Source: Schistocerca nitens
Lineage: Eukaryota; Arthropoda; Insecta; Orthoptera; Acrididae
Reading direction: 5' to 3'
Length of the DNA: 64,000 bases
Assembly: GCF_023898315.1 (NCBI RefSeq)
Contig: NC_064618.1
Span: 186,735,548-186,799,547, forward strand
Below the pieces are notes generated by a model. That model was given only the letters and a program-made list of their open reading frames with translations. It was not told where the DNA came from and did not search any database. Shown in pieces: positions 35,173-47,320 of the stretch (positions are counted from its first letter, which is position 1; each line of letters begins with the position of its first letter). Both the position numbers and the translations under genes were made by a program.

Positions 35173-35859
35173 TATATATGTATATATCCTGCTGCTTTAG
35201 TATGACATTTGCATAGTGGGGTAGCCGCTGTCTTATACATGGCAGTAGACAAATGGCATTGTGTGTGATTGATACAAAGACAGATAGGTGTAAAGGCAAT
35301 GGTCACGTCACTCCTCAATAATAATATTGCTGAAGCTAGTGGATTGTGAGACTACACATACTGTATCATGTTTGATTCCATTGGCAAGCAGCTGCCCCCA
35401 GCGTCTGCATTTATTTCAAGCAGTAAGGGGTACAGCAGTCAGTCGCGAATAATGATTAGTAAATATCCACAGTTCGGTCACTGTGTTGCCTTTGCCATAG
35501 CTAAAAGACCTGTAGCAGCAGTCAAATAAATTATCATGCAGGCATTACTTAATGTACAGTTGTGTAAACTTCAAATGTGAGGCAGTCATAAAATACACAC
35601 GAGTAAATACAAGTTAAAACGTGAAAACCACATATATCCACATAGGCCCAATTGGATTACTTATATCGAAGGTTGAGTTCACACCGAGACCACCGTTTAC
35701 AGTTACAGCACAGCTGAATTCAGTGTACGTCATAGCCATTACAGCGGTCTCTTTACACGAATAATTTGTTGACAGTACTTTTGTGGGTGGCGGTTATGGC
35801 GTCGAATAGTTGATCGACGGGAAGGTGAATGTTCGACTTTAGTGGGAGAAGTTTGTGAA
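35173..35859. other. No recognisable gene
   Basis: Short TA stretch at the start, then unremarkable sequence without motif-bearing frames. Confidence 0.4.
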
Positions 35860-36000
35860 AATGTGGTTCGTCAGCAAAGGAGATCAGATATAGAACGTAG
35901 AATGACCGAGTCTTGAGCACTGCTCAAGTGTTTGGGGTGAACACGAGGTCTCATTAAAGTAAGACCTGGAACCAATTAAAGGCAGACTGCTAAATTCGTT
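35860..36000 (+). pseudogene. Possible Tc1-like HTH fragment
   Basis: The plus-strand translation shows SDIERRMTES, ALLKC, FGV (in the next frame) and KTWNQLK in order. This resembles the N-terminal HTH of a Tc1 family (RMAE..., MFGV.R..VSRAWNQF). It is short and frame-broken, so the call is tentative. Confidence 0.35.
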
Positions 36001-36059
36001 ACCAGTATGTTCAAACAACACGCAAGTGCCACTGTAGTGCTTTGAGGGCTCAAATGAGA

Positions 36060-36671
36060 ATTCCTAAAAGGAAGGTAACGTTATTTTTGAGGATAATGAT
36101 TATAAAAATCGTCCAATGCATAGGTTCCTTACACCAGGCGAGGCGTGGTTTGTCATTTACAGACGTGATGTGTGGCTTATGAGCAGCTGCTCGACCATAA
36201 ATTCCAAGTTTGCTCACCTCCCGCCTAACTGTCATAGTACTTTCATTGATTCCTGATGCAGTTTGAAATTCCTGTGTAATGGTCTGGATAGATGTCTGCC
36301 TACTACACATCACGACCCTCTTCAACAGCCGGCGATGTCTGTCAGTCAACAGACGAGGTCGGCCTGTACGGTTTTGTGCTGTACGTGTCCCTTCACGTTA
36401 CCTCGTCACTATCATATCGGATGCAGTGGACCTACGGATGTTACGAGTGTGGAAATCTCGCGTACAGACATAAGACACAAGTGGCATCCAATCACCTGAC
36501 CACGTTCGAAGTCCGTGAGATCCGCGGAGGTCCCCATTCTGCTCTCTCGCGAAGTCTAATGACTACTGCGGTCGCTGATATGGCGTACCTGGCAGCAGGT
36601 GGCAGCACAACGCATCTAATATGAAAAACGTAAGTTTTTGGGGATTTCCGGACACTTTTGATCACTTAGCG
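36060..36671 (-). pseudogene. Tc1-like element, N-terminal half with one terminus
   Basis: The right end carries a terminus 'ggacacttttgatcacttag' ending at a TA (about 36671), like the ends of Tc1 elements. On the minus strand, diverged ISTLV-type HTH residues are followed by LTDRHRRLLKRVVMCSRQTS, ITQEFQTASGINESTMTVRREV and LGIYGRAAAHKPHITSVND, the second HTH and linker of a Tc1-like transposase. Coding stops near 36060; the catalytic core and the other end are missing. Confidence 0.75.
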
Positions 36672-36708
36672 TATAGGGGATGCTAAGAATGTGTCCTAAA
36701 TCATTTAT

Positions 36709-37167
36709 CTAGACCAGGAAGAGCAGAGGGCCTATAATATTTACTTGTGGAAAATCAGATATTACTTTTGTTTTACTCGATGACTTCCCATCAGTTAATA
36801 CGAACTCTGAACTTTCTGACGTAAAACCACGAACCCACTGGCACAAACGCTTCCTTACTCCATAGGCATATAATTCGATTAGCAGTCGGTTGTGAGGAAC
36901 GGTAACAAAAGCGATCTGGTAATCTAAAAATATGGAATCAATTTTGCGTCCACTGTTGATAGCAGTCATTACTTCGCGAAAAAAATGAGCTAGTTGCGTT
37001 TCACAAGAACGCCATTTTCTGAATCCATGTCGGCTATTTATCCACAAACCGTTGTTTTCGAGGAAATCCACTACATTCGAAAACAAGACATGTTCCAAGA
37101 TCCTACTAAAAATCCATGTTAGTGATATGGATCTGTAATTCAAAACGTAAAAAATGCACATATCCAC
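36709..37167 (-). pseudogene. CR1/L2-like reverse transcriptase fragment
   Basis: An open stretch of 152 residues with RT motifs: NYRSISLTWIFSRILEHVLF (motif 1-2), NSRHGFRKWRSCETQLAHFF, SIFLDYQIAFVTVPHNRLL (motif A; the usual D-Y-.-KAFD is altered to QIAFV), and SDFPQVNIIGPLLF (motif B; the usual GVPQGS is altered). The upstream endonuclease and the downstream (F/Y)ADD box are missing. Changes at conserved positions show it is inactive. The open frame is probably chance survival. Confidence 0.8.
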
Positions 37168-37259
37168 AAAGATGCTTTCAAGAGATTCTTTTCAGTAATC
37201 GTAAATATTTAGGTCACTGTGTCATCTCTTATTTTTTATGTGTGTAGTGATTTACGTAA

Positions 37260-38298
37260 CCGGTAGAGGTAAAGAAACTTGTACACATGCCTAATATCGA
37301 GCAGGGCCCCAACGAGCACGCAGAAGTGTTGTAAAACTCGACTAGTGCCTGAAGTGGAGTGAGTTAACACCACGAATTCTGCAGGGCTGTCCATAAATCC
37401 GTAAGACTACGAGAGGCAGAGACCTCTTCTGAACAGCACGTTGCAAGGCGTCACAGATATGCTCAATAATGTTCATGTCTGGGGAGTCTGGTGCGCAGCG
37501 GAGTGTTTAAACTAAGAGGACCGTTCCTGGTGCCAACCTGTAGAAATTCTGGACATGTGGGGCATCGCATTGTCCTGCTGGAATTGCCCAGGTCCGTCAG
37601 AATGCACAATGGATTTGGAAGGATGCCGGTTATCAGACAAGATGCTTACGTACGTCTCTCCTGTCAGAGTCATATCTAGATGTATCCGGGGTCCCATACC
37701 ACACCAGCCCCACACCCTTCCAAAGCCTCCACCAGCCTGAACAGCCCCCAACGGACATGCAAGGTCAATGGATTCATGGAGTTTTCTCCGTACTCGTACA
37801 TGTCCATCCGCTCGATACAATTTGAAACGAGATTCGTCCGACCAGGCAGCATGTTTTCATTCATCAGCTGTCCAATGTCGGTGTTGACGGGCCCAGGTGA
37901 GACGTAAGGCTTGTGTCATGCAGTCATCAATGGTACACGACTGGACTTTCGGCTCCGAAACCCCATATCGATGATGTTTCGTTGAATGGTTCGCATTCTG
38001 ACACTTGTTGATGGCCCAGCACTGAAATCTGAAGCAATTTGCGGAAGGGTTGCACTTCTGTCACGCTGAACGGTTCTTTTCAGTCGTCGTTGTTCCGTTC
38101 GTGCAGGGTCTCATTGCAGCCGCAGCGATGTCGGATATTTAAGGTTTTACCAGATTCCTGATATTCACGGTACACTCGTGAAACGGTCATACGGGAAAAT
38201 CCCCAATTCATTGCTACCTCAGAGATGCTGTGTCCCATGGCTCGTTCGTCGACTATTACACCATGTTCAAACACGTTTAAATCTTGATAACCTGCCAT
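37260..38298 (-). pseudogene. Tc1-like transposase with all three catalytic blocks, frame-broken
   Basis: It starts at ATG 38298: MAGYQDLNVFEHGVIVDERA, then an HTH with GFSRMTVSRVYREYQESGKT. The core blocks are SDESRF (about 37840, first D), DGHVRVRRKLHES, VQAGGG, FQQDNAMPHMSRI (second D, about 37590) and APDSPDMNIIEHI (catalytic E, about 37470). C-terminal sequence continues to about 37260 with stops. The N-terminal, core and C-terminal blocks are in separate frames, so there are at least two frameshifts. I could not define the inverted repeats. Confidence 0.8.
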
Positions 38299-38529
38299 TG
38301 TAGCAGCAGTAATCGATCTAACAACTGCTGCATACTGTTGTTGTCTTGTAAAGGGGTTGCCGACCGCAGCGCCCTATTCTGCCTGTTTACATATCTCTGT
38401 ATTTGAATAAGCATGCCTATACCAGTTTGGCATGCGGGCTAGTAGTGAGAAGAACTGACAGGAGAAGGCCAATGTTGTATGAGAGGTGCAGACAAAGATT
38501 TGTGAAAAAGTAAAGCTTGTGAAGAGAGT

Positions 38530-38857
38530 GCGGGAGAGGTTACTGAAATTTATAGAGAAACCAGGAGGAAGGTAGAGGGTATGCAGAAACAACCTACAGT
38601 AGTGGAGCAGAAAACAAGTAAGATGAATCAGCAGTTACAAGAAGGCTTAAGAGTTTGTCGTGTTTATGACCCCACTCGATAATTTCGAATGACAATGTGA
38701 GAAAGCGAAGCTATACAGCCAAGAATTTAAAAGAGGGAGGGAATGTATATCCGAAAGAATTTGTAGACATTTTGAGGAGGAATATGCCGGCACACTGTAA
38801 CGAAGAAAATAAAATAGATGTGGCTTGTAATTTAATGAAGAATGACAGCAAATACGA
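38530..38857 (+). pseudogene. Possible gag-like fragment
   Basis: The frame contains LKEGGNVYPKEFVDILRRNMPAHCNEENKIDVACNLMKND. A 'P-hydrophobic-FVDxLRRNMP..W..E.KI..A' pattern of this kind recalls capsid regions of Gypsy-type retrotransposons. Upstream sequence is rich in Q, E and K. No zinc knuckle or protease follows. Tentative. Confidence 0.3.
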
Positions 38858-39399
38858 GACGAACAGGAAAACACTGTCAATGCCGATCGTTACGTAGAGA
38901 TGTTACGAACTTTCGTTACACCTGCATTGAACAACTTTCCAAACGGTCTAGAAGCCTGGTTTCAACAGGACGGATCGACATCACACACTGCACAGCAATC
39001 AATGGCATATATGCGAGAATTGTTTGGCAACCGTGTGATCTCACGATTCGGTGACATTCCCTGGCCCCCTAGATCGCCAGATTTATCCGTTTGTGATTTT
39101 GTCTTGTGGGGCTACTTCAAGAGCAAAGTCTACATGGCTCGACCAAGAATCCTGGATGAGTTAAAACAGAGCATTCGGGATTCAATTTTCAGTATCCCAG
39201 CTGATATGTTGCAGTGGTCAATGAGGAATTTCACAATTGTATTCGTACAGGAGGACGTAATTTTATTAAAAATGATAAATGACATCAATGTTTCGTAAAC
39301 GGAAAAGTTGTAAGGTTTCAATTACTATGAATACAATTTCTTTCCTTCATCACTTCTAGTTTTGTTGGCTTGTGGAAATGATCCCGCTGTGTCACCCTG
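38858..39399 (+). pseudogene. DD41D mariner-like transposase, 3' half with terminus
   Basis: The open block 38900-39298 reads MLRTFVTPALNNF, WFQQDGSTSHTAQQSM (second D), DIPWPPRSPDLSVCDFVLWG (third D; 41 residues apart), then FKSKVYMARPR and the C-terminal SIRDSIFSIPADML...VF. The element's end 'gctgtgtcaccctg' lies at 39386-39399, followed by TA. The 5' half is missing and the preceding sequence belongs to something else, so this is a truncated or recombined copy. Confidence 0.85.
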
Positions 39400-39859
39400 T
39401 ACTAAAGTCGGTAACATGTAACTCTTACTAAAAATATACGGAGAGAGGTACTTTCGCATTTAAATCATTTCTGGATATTTGATGTCTCTGCTAATAAATC
39501 ATCATATATAAGCTGCAAGTATGCAGGTACGTATAAATTCCACTAATTAGAAAGATAGTGAAAGAACGACACTGTGAACGAAATTCTGTCAAGACAGAAC
39601 AATTGCTAATGTTAATTACGAAAATTACGTTTTTAAATCAACCACGATATTAACCTAAACGCATCAAATGACAAGCTGTAGTCGCATGAAGTTTTTATCC
39701 CATGCAAATCGTATGATGAACTCAGTTCGCTAATGAGCGCTTCACTATCTGAATGCATGGAGTTCAGTTTGTAGCTAATAGACGGCTCTTAATTGTGTTC
39801 TGAAAAGAATCGCAAAGCACTGTGTGTCACGTGGCAGCAGATTATAGTAAACAACCAAC

Positions 39860-40042
39860 ATGGCACAGAGGCTAGCTCGTAATGACTATGATGAGTGTTT
39901 ACAAAAACTTGTTGAAAGCGTTCTTAAAAGTGCTAATGAAGGAAATGATTTGTTTTTCAGTAATTCAGATTTTGAAGAACCTCAAGCAATAGTTCGAGGT
40001 GTCCTCGAATACCATAACGGAATTGATGACGTACACTTTTAA
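39860..40042 (+). CDS. Unknown small ORF (60 aa)
   Basis: ATG in good context (aacATGG), acidic and leucine-rich: LARNDYDECLQKLVESVL, then SNSDFEEPQ. No family recognised. The stop at 40040-40042 follows without an obvious splice donor. It could be the N-terminus of a DNA transposon protein or a chance frame. Confidence 0.2.
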   Translation: MAQRLARNDYDECLQKLVESVLKSANEGNDLFFSNSDFEEPQAIVRGVLEYHNGIDDVHF

Positions 40043-40541
40043 GACCGGAAGAAAGCTCTCTTTCCAGACACGCGTCGAACTGTGGAGGGATATAGAAAGA
40101 TACGTCTTTTAACATTTCTATTGGTGTAATTGAGCTCCTTCATTATGTATTACAAGCTCAATGGAAAGAGAAACACCTGCTGCACAAACTTCAGGGACAA
40201 CGTTGCAACTCTGATCGGAGGAGAACATCAGTGAGTATCGCCTCTGTGGGTTCATTTCCCTGAGTACGTTCTTCCAGCTGAGAGAAAACGGTGCCAGTAG
40301 GGTTTGTGCTGCTTAAGAGGAAAAAGAACTGAAAGTGCAAGCCATTGTAAGTAGTATTGTGTTGTTCTATATTTGATAGACTGTTTTGAGGTGTAACAAA
40401 CCCAACAATCATACTAGCTGGTATGTAAAATTAGCTGATAGATATCAAATCCGATTTCGCAGCAGTCAGTAACATATGTAAATACGATGTCACTGAGTTA
40501 ATGAAGTGTAACATATAACTATGATCATGTAACTATTTATA

Positions 40542-42089
40542 CAGGGTGTTTCAAAAATGACCAGTATATTTGAAACGGCAATAAAAACTAAACGAGCAGC
40601 GATAGAAATACACCGTCTGTTGCAATATGCTTGGGACAACAGTACATTTTCAGGCAGACAAACTTTCGAAATTACCGTAGTTACAATTTTCAACAACAGA
40701 TGGCGCTGCGGTCTGGGAAACTCTATAGTACGATATTTTCCACATATCCACCATGCGTAGCAATAATATGGCGTAGTCTCCGAATGAAATTACCCGAAAC
40801 CTTTGACAACGTGTCTGGCGGAATGGCTTCACATGCAGATGAGATGTACTGCTTCAGCTGTTCAATTGTTTCTGGATTCTGGCGGTACACCTGATCTTTC
40901 AAGTGTCCCCACAGAAAGAAGTCACAGGGGTTCATGTCTGTCGAATAGGGAGGCCAATTCACGCCGCCTCCTGTATGTTTCGGATAGCCCAAAGCAATCA
41001 CACGATCATCGAAATATTCATTCAGGAAATTAAAGACGTCGGCCGTGCGATGTGGCCGGGCACCATCTTGCATAAACCACGAGGTGTTCGCAGTGTCGTC
41101 TAAGGCAGTTTGTACCGCCACAAATTCACGAAGAATGTCCAGATAGCGTGATGCTGTAATCGTTTCGGATCTGAAAAATGGGCCAATGATTCCTTTGGAA
41201 GAAATGGCGGCCCAGACCAGTACTTTTTGAGGATGCAGGGACGATGGGACTGCAACATGGGGCTCTTCGGTTCCCCATATGCGCCAGTTCTGTTTATTGA
41301 CGAAGCCGTCCAGGTAAAAATAAGCTTCGTCAGTAAACCAAATGCTGCCCACATGCATATCGCCGTCATCAATCCTGTGCACTATATCGTTAGCGAATGT
41401 CTCTCGTGCAGGAATGGTGGCGGCTCTGAGGGGTTGCCGCGTTTGAATTTTGTATGGATAGAGGTGTAAACTCTGGCGCATGAGACGATACGTGGACGTT
41501 GGCGTCATTTGGACCGCAGCTGCAACACGGCGAACGGAAACCCGAGGCCGCTGTTGGATCACCTGCTGCACTAGCTGCGCGTTGCCCTCTGTGGTTGCCG
41601 TACGCGGTCGCCCTACCTTTCCAGCACGTTCATCCGTCACGTTCCCAGTCCGTTGAAATTTTTCAAACAAATCCTTTATTGTATCGCTTTTCGGTCCTTT
41701 GGTTACATTAAACCTCCGTTGAAAACTTCGTCTTGTTGCAACAACACTGTGTTCTAGGCGGTGGAATTCCAACACCAGAAAAATCCTCTGTTCTAAGGAA
41801 TAAACCATGTTGTCTACAGCACACTTGCACGTTGTGAACAGCACACGCTTACAGCAGAAAGACGACGTACAGAATGGCGCACCCACAGACTGCGTTGTCT
41901 TCTATATCTTTCACATCACTTGCAGCGCCATCTGTTGTTGAAAATTGTAACTACTGTAATTTCGAAAGTTTGTCCGCCTGAAAATGTACTGTTGTCTCAA
42001 GCATATTGCAACAAACGGTGTATTTCTATCGCTGCTTGTTTAGTTTTTATTGCCGTTTCAAATATACCGGTCATTTTTGAAACACCCTG
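40542..42089 (-). mobile_element. Complete mariner-like element, 168 bp inverted repeats, TA target duplication
   Basis: The left end 40542-40709 and right end 41922-42089 are inverted repeats of equal length with six mismatches by my count. Both start 'cagggtgtttcaaaaatgac' and end 'caacagatggcgctgc'. TA occurs at 40540-40541 and 42090-42091. The interior encodes one open transposase on the minus strand. Total length is 1548 bp. Everything needed for an autonomous element is present. Confidence 0.95.
40723..41808 (-). CDS. Mariner-like (DUF4817-type) transposase, open, 361 aa, DD47D spacing
   Basis: The start is taken at the ATG at 41808 (MVYSLEQRIFLVLEFHRLEH), which matches the usual DUF4817 beginning; the frame extends upstream without a better ATG. 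N-terminal HTH: VVATRRSFQRRFNV, then FQRTGNVTDERAG and KVGRPRTATTE (GRPR linker), VSVRRVAAAVQM. Core: IWFTDEAYF (first D), WFMQDGARPHRTADV (second D) and PPYSTDMNPCDFFLWG (third D). There are 47 residues between the second and third aspartates because of an extra GYPKHTGGG segment. C-terminus LRHIIATHGGYVENIVL. No stop or frameshift is seen. It would act on its own TIRs in the nucleus. Confidence 0.93.
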   Translation of the reverse strand: MVYSLEQRIFLVLEFHRLEHSVVATRRSFQRRFNVTKGPKSDTIKDLFEKFQRTGNVTDERAGKVGRPRTATTEGNAQLVQQVIQQRPRVSVRRVAAAVQMTPTSTYRLMRQSLHLYPYKIQTRQPLRAATIPARETFANDIVHRIDDGDMHVGSIWFTDEAYFYLDGFVNKQNWRIWGTEEPHVAVPSSLHPQKVLVWAAISSKGIIGPFFRSETITASRYLDILREFVAVQTALDDTANTSWFMQDGARPHRTADVFNFLNEYFDDRVIALGYPKHTGGGVNWPPYSTDMNPCDFFLWGHLKDQVYRQNPETIEQLKQYISSACEAIPPDTLSKVSGNFIRRLRHIIATHGGYVENIVL

Positions 42090-42091
42090 TA

Positions 42092-43870
42092 TATACGACT
42101 ACGGTCCAACAATATCTCAGGTATACAAGTCCATAACGTCAGCTGGAATAAAATCCTTTTGTGTTTTTGGCCACGTAATGTCGATACTAGAAAACAACTT
42201 TTAAAACTGACGTTTCAACCATTTTTCCACTGTCCGTCTATACAGGTATCTGTTACGAGGTAGTTAGATCGGCTGTCACATGACAACCTAAATAGGTCGG
42301 AATCTAGGGAAGATCATCAATAGAAACCAGCAGTTCGTTCCGCTGGATGAAAACCGCTGCAGCGACTGTTGAAACTTCTCTGTCAATAGTGAGTTTCAGT
42401 TTAGGAACATCGCGGAGTAATGTCCAACAGGATTTTATTCAAATTTCAAGCACAGTTTTCTGTGCCAAGCGCACAGAAATTGATTATACTGACGCTAATG
42501 TTGTATTGTGTCACTTCTGGTACTAGTCATTGCAACACTGTCGTCACTCCACCTTGATACCGTTTTTTATCTGTAGGTTCCAATTACGTCCAAGGGTATG
42601 CTAGAAAGAAAATCGTTTTTGTCTTAGGAGACAGAATACTCACACGTAAAATTTTTAAACAGTTTTATTACAAAAGCCACAGTTTAAATATTACCATTTT
42701 ACAATTCGATTTACAGTGAAAACAATTCATGATACTAAAACTCGGAGTCAATGAATACACATGTTTCTCGCAAAACCATCAGAGCTCTCTTCACAGTTGG
42801 CAACTAGGGGAGGCACTCGCTTCGATTTGAGAATTATTGAAAGACGATAAAAACGAGCAGTATGTGAAGAATGAAAATTAGAAATGATAAACGAGTAATG
42901 ACATATTAGTAGTAAACGTAGCATGTAAAGCAAAAGACTATTTCAAAGTATCAGAAGTATGTAATGACCAGGGAATAAAAAAGGTTCTATAAGATTTTTC
43001 TAAGGATTTACACATAAGTTTAGAGCAAAACAACATTTGCTTCACTGCATCAACGTTCCTTTCTGTATTTTTGTCGTAAGAAAAACCGATAGCTTACAAT
43101 TAATTTGAAATCTTACGTCTCTATACAATAGCAGTGGGGTTTAGTGGAGTTAATAAATCAGATATTCCATTGAAATGTGTGGTGCCTAGCGTAAAAGATA
43201 TCATCTTATTATCAGTTAACCTAAGTACGTGCTGCAGTACGATCGGAGCATATACCCAAGGAGATGCACGTAAGCGCTTTATAATAAAGAACATTCAAGG
43301 TACACTCTATGCTGCGTTATATATAGTGAATATGCACTGACTGGAACACATAGTGTAAGTTGAGTGTAGAGAGATAATTAATACGAGAGAATGGATGTAA
43401 CAGTATACAAACAATTTACGCTTTCAGACCAGGTAAATATAAAAAGGAAATGTACACATCACTAAGTTTTGTATGACATGATTCACAACAGCGATTTAAA
43501 TTTATAATATTAGAGAGATTGTTCCTGCTTCGTACGATCACAACTAGTTTCGATTTTTACGTCTAACTTCTGGCAAAAGGTAGGTATACAGGTTACTTCA
43601 TTCTGAGTTTTCTGACAGGACACATTGATGACTTTTTTTTAAAAAAGGAAGTGTTTAATTCACTGCCGAAAGCCAGATCAGTAAGACGAGAAAAAAGTTC
43701 GGAAAAGACAAAAGTGTGGCAAGAATCAGGTAAACAACGGAAAACGTTATTTGAGTAGCTGGATTAGAAATTAAACACCACTGGCAATGCCCTAAGATAT
43801 TCCGTGATGTACACTTCAAGAAAAATATAAACCGGTTGCAATATTTCGAAAATGTTGTTCTCCTATCGCT
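42092..43870. other. No recognisable gene
   Basis: AT-rich with short frames; no motif or repeat identified. Confidence 0.4.
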
Positions 43871-43877
43871 TAACGGT

Positions 43878-44030
43878 TTATTGGCTCTGAGCATTATGGG
43901 ACTTAACTTACCTAACTAGCCTAAGGACATCACACACACTCATGCCCGAGGCAGGATTCGAACCTGCGCCCGTAGTGGTCGCGCGGTTCCAGACTATAGC
44001 GCCTAGAACCGCTCGGCCACCAAGGCCGGC
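43878..44030 (-). mobile_element. tRNA-derived SINE (family A), slightly shortened
   Basis: On the minus strand the order is 'gccggccttggtggccgagc' (A-box region), 'caggttcgaatcctgcctcg' (B box), 'gatgtccttaggctagttag' and 'gctcagagccaata'. The middle of the body is shorter than in the copy at 11512. A 7 bp direct repeat, taacggt, lies at 43871-43877 and 44031-44037. Confidence 0.9.
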
Positions 44031-44037
44031 TAACGGT

Positions 44038-46848
44038 CAATTGTTTATATACATATCTCATTACCAATGAATTCTATTTTTCCTTTAATTTTCGCCAGAA
44101 TAAAGTCATGGGACACAAGTTACATTAAGTAAATTTCTGATGAGGGGCGAGATGGCTTAGAAATTTGTTTTGAACAGAACGATTCGATAGTTACACGACA
44201 ATCGGGAAACTGATGAATGCTTCGAATATTCGCGTTAAGAGTATAGAACAAAGAGGACCTGCCTTGCATAATACTAGGTCAGATCTTTTCGAACACAGCA
44301 TGTTTGGAGTCATCCTTAGTACACAGAATGAAATATATTTGCGGTATTGTCAGATTCTGATGACAGATATTGCCGTGAACCAGAAGGCAATAAATTCAGT
44401 TCGCTAATGAACGCTGCGTTGAGCTTTCCATGCCAAACCACACCAAAATAAATCCAATTATCTGGACGCAAGCTCTAATATTTTATGTATGTGGCGACTA
44501 AACCTGACAACAGTAAGCATGGCTAACAATTATTTATGATTAAATGTAATTCCTGTTTGTTTTCGGTATAAAGTGCGTCTGGATCATAATAATTTGTCTC
44601 GGTGTATGACATCGTTGATGCAAGTGGCGCTACAAACATTAACAAACTCTTACTTATGGTCTCCTTATCCGAACCGAACACTATTTTTGACTAACACAGA
44701 GTCGTAACGGACATCTTTAACGAACCAGTTAACCACAAGTTGTAGAACAGTGTTTACGACATTTCTTATGAAAAGTGACATAATAAAGGTGTAAATAATA
44801 TTTCAGCACTAACACATACAGTCAATAAGGAATCAAGCTAAATATAATGGACATAGAGTTTCCACTACTGAATACCCGTTCGTGTAAATGATAGACGTCG
44901 TTGTAGAATTTCAGACTTACCGGCTAATGCTAACAAGATCGTAGTTCCTTCTGACAATATGTAAAAAATTCCAAGTGAAGGGAATAAGTGCTCCATGAAA
45001 AACTGTTTATTACATGGCAGTTTATCCAACATTTTGACGGTGTAGTTAGTTATTTTTTAATTTTGTTATGATTTCTGTGTTATTAGTCACGATTTTAAAT
45101 TGAGGGACTGAATGAACAAAACAAAATTATTTTCACTTTATAAAATTTTATTAATGTCAAAAGTAAAGATGTTCCATCAAAGTAACAGGATTTTTAAAGT
45201 GTTCCTTCAAAGGAAAAGCTTGGGAAGCTAATAACAGAGAATGCCTACAGTGTAAAAACACCTCACCAATCTTTGCATTCACTGTGAAGTTATCTCTAGA
45301 GACACAGTTTTCGTGTTTATATAGCTAATTGCTAATGCTTCGCAAGTCACTACTCATTTTGCTTGATACTCTTTCAGTGCTGGATTCTTCGAAAGATAAC
45401 TTAGAGCATATCACATGTTCTTTTTCGTGTGCCATGCGACGTATTTCATGTTTTATCTTCACTTAGTTTACATAAGACCCATTTTAGATATTTCAAGAGA
45501 TCAGTGTTGCCAGATGGTTATAATGACTGGACGGAGTGGAGAGTTTATTTAAGCTTACAACTCACGATGTGGCATACTAAAGCAGACGGCTTCCTGGAGG
45601 TTTATTTTCATCAGCTCTTTTAAGTATCCTGCCTTTCCGACTATCCCCAGTTACTGCATAGTATTTCTATTTTCGTAACCTACTATGCGGTTTTGAAGGA
45701 AGCATTATTTTCAGAAATGCTTTACCTGTGTATATATATAACAAATTCGTAAACTGTGCCGACGATCGTCATACAATTTTTCAACCATAAGGAGTCTCTG
45801 TTCATTCGTTTGAACACAGAACGTTGAAATACCGTATCCAATTCATCGATTTTGAGAGCGCGGTTGCTATATAAATACATTCATCTACATATGTCAAGCC
45901 GGTACATGGTGTGTTCATTAGACTCTGATAAGCTAGCTTTGTTCGACTAAAGTGTGAAAACCATCAGTCATGCGCTGTCTAAGGAATCAGCACAGCATTC
46001 CCCTGACGTTGTAGAGGGTGCAACTGTCAATAGTGGTATGACACACGCAGTCGTTCTTAGGACCTTTGGTTCTCTGAAACATTTGTAACCGAATGCTCCT
46101 TTTCCTGGACGGGACATCGTCTTGCTGTTTCCATCAACAATCCATAGGTAACGACGATCACGCACGTCTACGTGAAGCGATGGTAGTGGTTTTTCAGGTT
46201 TAGCGTGGAATGGTCGTATGCAGTCGAGTGACTCCAAAGACTACGTTCAATTTTCAGCTGTTGATATCATATGAGTTTAGAAGCTATCCCTCGAACAGCA
46301 GAGTAACAGTGACTGATTAGTCGATTTATTCGTGGAGGGGGAGCATATTTACGCATGAAATCAGTGGATAAACCAGTGTCGCCAACTTAGTCAGTAGCAT
46401 CCGTTGACTAGCTGTGACATTATCTGAACAATTATTAAGGCTCCTGTTATAATTCGATACTTCACTGTGGAAAACCAATGCAACAATGGGAAACTTCAGT
46501 GTGAAAGGGACTGAAGTTAACGGCTAACGTGAGAATGGCTGCATCTAATAATTTTCAGGAAGTGTGTTATTTACCAGCTGAATAATCGAGGTAAATGATA
46601 TCAACTGTTGTCCCTCAAAAGCAACGTTTTCACTTAAAATGAAAACTGATGATTTTAAAATTCCTAAAGAAAACAGACACGATGTCGTTTGAGGCAGCTC
46701 AGTCATGTTTCGTACGAAGTGTGTAAACCATGTCCGATCGTCTCAGAGGAAGTTGTCATAATAAGGCTGAACAAAATGTTGCGGGGTAGGGGCGGGATTG
46801 GGTGGGAGAGAGAGGGAGGGAGAGAGAGATAATAAATATTTTTAAAAG
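44038..46848. other. No recognisable gene
   Basis: Frames such as 45968-46237 (minus, 89 aa) and 45429-45623 show no family motif. A GA-rich stretch lies near 46805-46830. Confidence 0.4.
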
Positions 46849-47320
46849 AGTAAACCACCATTTGACTGTGTTTTATTAAATCTATCTTTTGTACTTTCCA
46901 GATTTCAGCTTTTATGTGATTATCAAAACAGTGCTAAAAGCTGGAACATGCAAATTGCGATACACATAGCAGCAGTTCTGAAAATTAAAAAAAGATATTA
47001 AATGCACAAGATAGTAACTTACTTGTTAAAACCATTATTAAGTCTTACCTGTTAAGGTAGTCAAAGCGGGTAAATAAGGGTAACACACGTCTTTAAGAAG
47101 CAACCCGTCAAAGAATGTGGGCTCTAGAAGACATAGTATAAATTATCACACTTGTAAGCTTATATTTGTGATATTTTTTTTAAATTTCCACACTTTTTTG
47201 TCATGTATCTGTTTGCAAGTTCCAACTTTTAGCAATGATCTTGATAAAGGCTAAAAGCCGAAATCTGGATAGTACAAAAGATAGATATAATAATACACAT
47301 TCAAATGGCGGTTTACTCAT
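46849..47320. mobile_element. Foldback/MITE element with ~108 bp inverted arms
   Basis: 46849-46955 is matched in reverse complement by 47212-47320. The outer ends read 'gagtaaaccaccatttga / gagtaaaccgccatttga'. Shared inner blocks are 'tctatcttttgtact', 'ccagatttc.gctttta' and 'ctaaaag.tggaac.tgcaa'. The unpaired centre is about 256 bp and non-coding. A GGCT-AAA-AGCC hairpin followed by GAAA lies at about 47248-47263. Confidence 0.85.

Noticed and set aside
45968-46237. Minus-strand open frame (89 aa)
   Set aside because: Composition looks protein-like but no family was recognised and no splice or element context supports it.
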